Shown piece after piece: positions 61,492 to 64,000 of a stretch of 64,000 bases of DNA; the stretch's first letter is position 1; each line of letters opens with the position of its first letter. A program made the position numbers and the translations under genes. The DNA is from Deltaproteobacteria bacterium. Its GTDB lineage: Bacteria; Desulfobacterota; Deferrisomatia; Deferrisomatales; BM512. The notes below the pieces were generated by a model. The model was given only the letters and a program-made list of their open reading frames with translations. It made no database searches and was not told where the DNA came from. The stretch spans positions 48,722 to 112,721 of the forward strand of contig PKTT01000023.1 in the NCBI GenBank assembly GCA_002869015.1, in the 5' to 3' direction.

Positions 61492-61504
61492 GTGGCAGGC
61501 TTTT
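61480..61504 (+). terminator. Terminator hairpin formed by the last haem codons
   Basis: A perfect 9-bp stem GCCTGCCAC/GTGGCAGGC has the stop codon TAA as its loop and is followed by TTTT. The left arm encodes the end of the C-terminal CNACH motif, so coding and termination signals overlap. Confidence 0.75.
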
Positions 61505-61607
61505 GCCGTTTATTATTTTTGCATCTTTAAGTTCCATTTTTTGGGGTAGGGAACGCATAGCACGGTTGAAGTGTGGAGCTTCATCTTTACGTGTTAGGAG
61601 CAGCTGA

Positions 61608-64000
61608 ATGAACACCAGCGGGAATGGGAAAATGAGACGACTCTCTGCGTATTCGGCAGTGGCTATTTTAGCCATTGTCATTTCATTGTTTGCCACAGAT
61701 GCATTGGCGACACATTATCCAAGCGGCGCTTTCTGCTATGATTGCCATGCAGTCAGCCGATCGCAGATGGTCTCCGGGACAAAGCTTATCCGCTCCTCGG
61801 CCAGGACTATAGCGCTCTTGGTTGAGCCGGAGTGGGATGGCGTTTCGATGCCTTGTCTCTTCTGCCACAGTGAGGCTGCCAACTCAGTCTCCAGCGCAAA
61901 CGAGATGGTAAGCGTGGATGATATCTTCGACTCCCCCGCTATGTCGAAGCACCGCGTATCAACCATGAGTTCCTCAACTACAAATGCAGATTTCTTCAGC
62001 TGTGTTGATTGCCACGACAATGCCGCCTACGTCTCCACCGGAGGTGACACTATCCACGGTCAGGATGCCAGCGCAGTTGATATTACCTGGGCCGACACGA
62101 TAAATCCCGCAAACTTCCCCGGCCTTATAACCTCTGACCCCTACTCGATTTGTAACGACGCCGATTGCCACAACTCGGACGGTTTCACCCAGAATCCCTA
62201 CGGCGCCATCGCAAACCAGAGAACAGCGCCCCCCGAACACAATTATACCTACGGCTTGACGCTGGGCGGCCTCGCACCGGACAGCTGCGGAGACTGTCAT
62301 GGCTCACATGGTTCCTATGGTAGCAGATCGATAATCACCCTTCGCACAGATGGAACAGTTACCCGTGACGGTACAGCCAGCTTCGATGCGGCAAATACCG
62401 CAGATTATGTATCGGCGAACGATTGCGAAATCTGTCATGACAAGGATGACGGCGGTGTCTTTGCAACAAATGGTCATGGCGGCAGCGCGTTTTCAGGCGA
62501 AGCCGGGTATACCAAAGATATAAATATGAGTTGCGGGGATTGTCACGACGCAACGATAAAGCATGACTTCATAAATAGAAGTGACATGCGCCTCTCGCTA
62601 CCGGTCCGCTCTGCCGGCACCTCGCCGCTAACCGGGAAAAACCTTGAGTCTCTCTGCACAAACTGCCATCAAACTAAAAATCCGCACATGGGCGCGGTTG
62701 CCTGCCTCGATTGCCACGACCCCCACGGCATGGCAAGCGGCTCAAATATAATGATGGTTCGTCAGCAGATACCACTCGATGTAAATAACAACGACAAGTA
62801 TGACTACATCGGCGATGACACAATATCCGATACAATTGAATACACTGTCTCCGGCTCCCGCAGCAGCGTAGCCTCCTATGATTTCTGGGACACTTCAACT
62901 GCCGGCGCCAGCGGCTCCTCTACAGGCGTTTGCGACAATTTGGAATGCCACGGATCAGGCAACCCATACAGCCCTGGGGACGCTATCTTCCCATTTGCTA
63001 CGTGGTCAACGAACCACGGCGGCGGTGGCGTGACTGATGCCGAGAATTGCGGCTCCTGCCATAAGCATGAATCCTCGGTCAGCTTCCTGCCAGATGCCAG
63101 CGTATGTGGTGAATGTCACGGATATCCCCCGGCGGATAACGATCCCTTCGTTGACAACAACAACGGCGTAGGCGTTCACGATCTGCATGTTACCCAGCTT
63201 GTTTACGGTTGCTCGGAGTGTCATTACAAAAACAAACATAACAGCGCAAACTGGGTATCCAACACTGGTAGCGTTGTTGACCTTCAGTACCTGAACATCA
63301 CCTTTGACCCTGCAACAAACCCCGATGCCTACGATGGGCATAACGCAGCAGATGACAATGATTCTCTTTACAAATCGCTATTTTACGACGATGTGACGAA
63401 CACCTGTAGCAACCTTAGGTGTCATAACCCTGACGACTCCACCATAGGCACCACTGGCCGGGGCGCGACAACCAGTTACGCTCCCCAGTGGATCGATACA
63501 GACGACGGAACTTTTCAGCCTATAACATCCTGTGACGGCTGCCATGGCACAAGCCAGGTAGGTGATACACACCGCATACATGAAGCCGCTGACCCTGAGG
63601 GTTACGGTTTCGATTGTACTGTCTGTCACTCCACCCTTGATTCGGCCACCAACACCTACTCATCTACGCATGCCAATGGTGTTATGGACGGCAGCTCCAG
63701 CCTGGTGGTAATAGACATAAACAACGCCGGCGCAAATTTTTCAGGAAAATCTTCCGGCACTTTCTCAGGGGCTGATAAGTCCTGCTCCAACGTTTATTGC
63801 CACGGCAATTACACCGGCAATACACCAACAGAAAATCCAACCTGGGGAATCTCAACGACCGCCGCCTGCGGCGACTGCCATGATTCCAATAACCCGGCGA
63901 CGGGAAGCCATACGCGTCACACCGGGGGAGTAACTAATTACGACTATTCCTGCGAGAGTTGTCACGCAAGCGTAGTTGACTCCATACCCGATATCTCCAG
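61608..64000 (+). CDS. Exported multihaem cytochrome c, truncated by window end (at least 15 CXXCH)
   Basis: The frame from ATG 61608 (TTAGGAGC upstream) is open to the last base, so the 3' end lies beyond the window; 797 codons are visible. A signal peptide (AVAILAIVISLFATDALA) precedes 15 CXXCH motifs (first CYDCH, last CESCH). Four CX4CH sites are present: CNDADCH, CDNLECH, CSNLRCH, CSNVYCH. The alternation of CX4CH with CXXCH is the pattern known from Geobacter CxxxxCH/CXXCH domain cytochromes. A CLDCHDPHG element links it to the upstream giant cytochrome. It is not a simple duplicate: spacing and CX4CH content differ. Confidence 0.92.
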   Translation, partial: MNTSGNGKMRRLSAYSAVAILAIVISLFATDALATHYPSGAFCYDCHAVSRSQMVSGTKLIRSSARTIALLVEPEWDGVSMPCLFCHSEAANSVSSANEMVSVDDIFDSPAMSKHRVSTMSSSTTNADFFSCVDCHDNAAYVSTGGDTIHGQDASAVDITWADTINPANFPGLITSDPYSICNDADCHNSDGFTQNPYGAIANQRTAPPEHNYTYGLTLGGLAPDSCGDCHGSHGSYGSRSIITLRTDGTVTRDGTASFDAANTADYVSANDCEICHDKDDGGVFATNGHGGSAFSGEAGYTKDINMSCGDCHDATIKHDFINRSDMRLSLPVRSAGTSPLTGKNLESLCTNCHQTKNPHMGAVACLDCHDPHGMASGSNIMMVRQQIPLDVNNNDKYDYIGDDTISDTIEYTVSGSRSSVASYDFWDTSTAGASGSSTGVCDNLECHGSGNPYSPGDAIFPFATWSTNHGGGGVTDAENCGSCHKHESSVSFLPDASVCGECHGYPPADNDPFVDNNNGVGVHDLHVTQLVYGCSECHYKNKHNSANWVSNTGSVVDLQYLNITFDPATNPDAYDGHNAADDNDSLYKSLFYDDVTNTCSNLRCHNPDDSTIGTTGRGATTSYAPQWIDTDDGTFQPITSCDGCHGTSQVGDTHRIHEAADPEGYGFDCTVCHSTLDSATNTYSSTHANGVMDGSSSLVVIDINNAGANFSGKSSGTFSGADKSCSNVYCHGNYTGNTPTENPTWGISTTAACGDCHDSNNPATGSHTRHTGGVTNYDYSCESCHASVVDSIPDIS

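Overview
The window looks like chromosome of a Gram-negative anaerobe that respires extracellular or periplasmic electron acceptors. It is most like the metal-reducing 'deltaproteobacterial' groups (Desulfuromonadales/Geobacter-type or a related phylum). The grounds are the nrdR-ribD-ribE-ribBA-ribH-nusB order, the maf-yggS-proC-yggT-divIVA-yggU order, a CbcL-type cytochrome b/nonahaem c fusion, an NrfD-type quinol module, and about 85 canonical CXXCH haem c motifs. The exact taxon cannot be fixed from sequence alone. No rRNA, tRNA, insertion sequence, phage or CRISPR array was seen.

Layout. 0-4.2 kb: end of nrdR, the riboflavin operon and nusB. 4.3-8.7 kb: a membrane protein, a Dam-type methylase, an FMN/iron-sulfur flavoprotein, a beta-barrel protein, a DksA/TraR zinc-finger protein and an unknown exported protein. 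8.7-14.6 kb: priA, dprA, topA. 14.6-21.8 kb: moaC, an exported protein, a B12-binding radical SAM enzyme with an inositol monophosphatase, then the reverse-strand maf-yggS-proC-yggT-divIVA-yggU cluster. 22.1-24.9 kb: a thioredoxin-fold/TPR protein without redox cysteines, an ACR3-like transporter and an Asp/Glu racemase family protein.

25.0-34.2 kb is the first electron-transfer region: an NrfD / four-cluster ferredoxin / small cytochrome complex, an NapC-like cytochrome with 16-18 haem sites, a metallophosphatase-cytochrome fusion, and a CbcL-like b/c cytochrome. The fusion gene is interrupted by one in-frame TGA at 30718-30720. This reads best as a selenocysteine codon: it replaces the second Cys of a Pro-Cys-Gly-Cys motif and is followed, 18 nt later, by the apical loop of a hairpin very like the E. 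coli fdhF SECIS. The true gene is therefore 30577-31974 and a conventional annotation would lose its first 70 codons.

34.5-46.1 kb is housekeeping (def, fmt, polyprenyl synthase, rsmI, YhaM-like nuclease, LOG protein, HD protein) with two oddities: a comM gene whose frame is intact except for three nonsense codons, and a transketolase-like protein lacking key thiamine-diphosphate residues. 46.2-50.3 kb holds a cytochrome bd-like two-subunit membrane complex with a fused haem c domain, a 34-residue membrane peptide in the CydX position, and two TlpA-like thiol oxidoreductases.

50.6-64 kb is the second electron-transfer region and the most unusual: an ECF sigma factor, an anti-sigma factor ending in an AMPK/CBM48-type glycan-binding domain, then a same-strand series of very large multihaem cytochromes (7, 3, 27 and at least 15 CXXCH) interleaved with a beta-propeller lipoprotein. 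The last gene runs off the window. Gene order suggests the sigma/anti-sigma pair may control this secreted cytochrome set, which could form a trans-envelope or extracellular electron conduit; that functional link is inference.
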